A DNA stretch of 7,563 bases, from contig JASEIM010000034.1 in the NCBI GenBank assembly GCA_030017655.1, positions 5,094 to 12,656 of the forward strand. Reading direction: 5' to 3'. Of the stretch, positions 6,705 through 7,563 are shown piece by piece. Made by a program: the position numbers and the translations under genes. Below the pieces are notes generated by a model. It did not search any database. It was not told where the DNA came from and saw only the letters and a list, made by a program, of their open reading frames with translations. Source of the stretch: Methanobacterium sp. (GTDB lineage: Archaea; Methanobacteriota; Methanobacteria; Methanobacteriales; Methanobacteriaceae). Each line of letters opens with the position of its first letter. The stretch's first letter is position 1.

Positions 6705-6747
6705 CAGTGCTTACCCAAAAGAAAACCCACAATGGTTTTTTTTATAA

Positions 6748-7563
6748 TTGGGAATCGGAGGCGGTATAATTACGAAGAAACTGTTATTAGCAGTCCTCTT
6801 AATCGCCAGTTTATCACTTGGCGGTATAGCCGATGCAAGCGCTGCAGAGGTTGGGACAGCACAAACAACAACTTCAAATACCAACACTTTAAATGAAGAC
6901 ACAAATAATCAATTAAAAAGTGAATCAAATGGTATAAAATCAGCTGAAACACATAATAATGCTGATAAATATGCAAAAAGAGCCAAGACCGCTGAACGTA
7001 GTAAATCTAATTGTACACAATCTGAGAACAAAACATCAGAAATTAACACAACTGAAATTAAAAAGACAGAAAAAACAAGATACACTCATAAACACAGAGT
7101 AGCTAAAAAACGTGTTTCAAGTCAAAATTCAGTCACCAAACAAACAACAAACACTGTAAATTCTCCTGTAACAACAACACAGGATTTAAATGATGATTCA
7201 TTTACAAAACAAAACACAACCTTAACAGATAAAAAACAGGTTTCAAATGAAAATTCAGTTACAAACCAAACAAAAGCTACAGTAAAAAACACTACGACTA
7301 AATTTGATCCTGAGGATAAATACGCCAGTTCAGGAACAACAAAATACAAAATAGTCAAGAAAACCATAAAAGTCAAAGTGTACAAATATAAACGTTACAA
7401 AATCAAGAAAAAATACAGATACAAAGGCAAATGGCGTTACAAAATATACTACAAATACAAAAAGGTTTTTGTAGGTTACAAATATCGCGTTACAACATAC
7501 AAAGTTCCAATTGAAAGTAACGTTTCAAGCGCGAATTCTTCAAGCATAGCTTCATTATCAAAT
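6748..7563 (+). CDS. Secreted Lys/Tyr-rich surface protein (partial, start uncertain)
   Basis: The frame is open from TTG 6748 to the right edge, so the C-terminus is missing. Counting from ACG 6772 as residue 1 there are 264 residues. First is a Sec signal peptide: KK, a hydrophobic core 'LLLAVLLIASLSL', and a likely cut after 'ASA' (22-24). Then comes a low-complexity linker rich in Thr, Asn, Ser, Lys and Gln (25-190) with a 42-residue internal repeat, and a segment dense in Lys, Tyr and Arg (191-245). A Ser-rich stretch then begins. No catalytic motif is present. From memory, Methanobacterium wall proteins with a C-terminal transglutaminase-like or other peptidase domain often carry such a cationic aromatic segment, so it may anchor the protein to pseudomurein; this is inference. 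The start is unresolved: TTG gives an N-terminus 'GIGGGII' before KK, while the ribosome site points to ATT or ACG just before 'KKLLLAV'. Confidence 0.75.
   Translation, partial: MGIGGGIITKKLLLAVLLIASLSLGGIADASAAEVGTAQTTTSNTNTLNEDTNNQLKSESNGIKSAETHNNADKYAKRAKTAERSKSNCTQSENKTSEINTTEIKKTEKTRYTHKHRVAKKRVSSQNSVTKQTTNTVNSPVTTTQDLNDDSFTKQNTTLTDKKQVSNENSVTNQTKATVKNTTTKFDPEDKYASSGTTKYKIVKKTIKVKVYKYKRYKIKKKYRYKGKWRYKIYYKYKKVFVGYKYRVTTYKVPIESNVSSANSSSIASLSN
6757..6765 (+). promoter_or_regulatory. Ribosome site inside the start region of the surface gene
   Basis: GGAGGCGGT matches the methanogen consensus GGAGGTGAT at 7 of 9 positions. It lies 10 nt after the start of the only normal-type codon (TTG, 6748), so it cannot serve it. 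It is correctly spaced for ATT (6769) or ACG (6772): 8 and 11 nt from the end of GGAG, compared with 8-10 nt in other genes of this window. Confidence 0.6.
7114..7272 (+). repeat. Internal 126-bp repeat in the surface gene
   Basis: The 'VSSQNSVTKQTTNTV' and 'VSNENSVTNQTKATV' copies start at 7114 and 7240, exactly 126 bp or 42 codons apart, and are also similar as DNA. The residues after each copy are only loosely alike (TTTQDLNDDSF against TTTKFDPEDKY). This suggests an old in-frame duplication of the linker. Confidence 0.6.

Larger units (their letters stand above)
6150..6747. other. 600-bp AT-rich spacer without genes
   Basis: No open frame longer than about a dozen codons with a start is seen on the plus strand, and none that looks like a gene on the minus strand. 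The spacer separates argC from the divergent surface-protein gene and holds the argC promoter at one end and a strong promoter at the other. It includes a perfect 12-bp palindrome TAACTTAAGTTA (6342-6353), an inverted pair TATCACA/TGTGATA (6512-6518 and 6557-6563), and CCATT-AAT-AATGG (6614-6626). I see no tRNA or box C/D-like RNA. Confidence 0.6.

Noticed and set aside
6711..7385. Minus-strand open frames opposite the surface gene
   Set aside because: They arise from the Lys/Thr/Asn-rich, A-rich coding strand; the plus frame has the promoter, ribosome site and signal peptide.
1..7563. CRISPR array, insertion sequence, tRNA or rRNA, toxin-antitoxin or defence cluster
   Set aside because: No regularly spaced direct repeats, transposase motifs, terminal inverted repeats, cloverleaf or rRNA-like stretch were seen on either strand.

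Overview
The window looks like archaeal DNA, most likely from a pseudomurein-walled methanogen close to Methanobacterium. The evidence is AT-rich spacers, archaeal BRE/TATA promoters with no bacterial -35/-10 pairs, ribosome sites of the AAGGTG/GGAGTGAT kind, a secF-secD pair of archaeal size, a DUF5518-like small membrane protein, and a secreted Lys/Tyr-rich surface protein. The genus is an inference from these traits and was not checked by a search.

Layout, left to right. A DUF2267 protein (minus) and a zinc-ribbon protein of unknown role (plus) diverge from a 142-bp promoter region holding a 10-bp inverted repeat. The zinc-ribbon gene converges on a five-repeat TPR protein (minus) across a short hairpin. 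A small DUF5518-like membrane protein (plus, 1770-2133) follows; it is split by a +1 frameshift in a run of five G. Next come secF and secD (minus; secF upstream, stop and start overlapping as ATGA) with a hairpin/oligo-T terminator, then a flavodoxin-like protein (minus) and argC (minus).

From about 6150 to 6747 lies a 600-bp AT-rich gap without genes, ending in the best promoter of the window. That promoter drives a secreted protein (plus) that runs off the right edge. It has a signal peptide, a Thr/Asn/Ser/Lys-rich linker with a 42-residue internal repeat, and a dense Lys/Tyr/Arg segment. Its reading frame has no ATG or GTG where the ribosome site predicts one.

Most of the window is housekeeping: SecDF for protein export, ArgC for arginine synthesis, a flavodoxin for electron transfer. 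I found no CRISPR array, transposon, tRNA, rRNA or defence cluster. The points worth a second look are the start of the surface gene, its cationic aromatic segment, the frameshifted membrane gene and the inverted repeats at two promoters. The frameshift and the missing start codon could both be sequencing or assembly errors.
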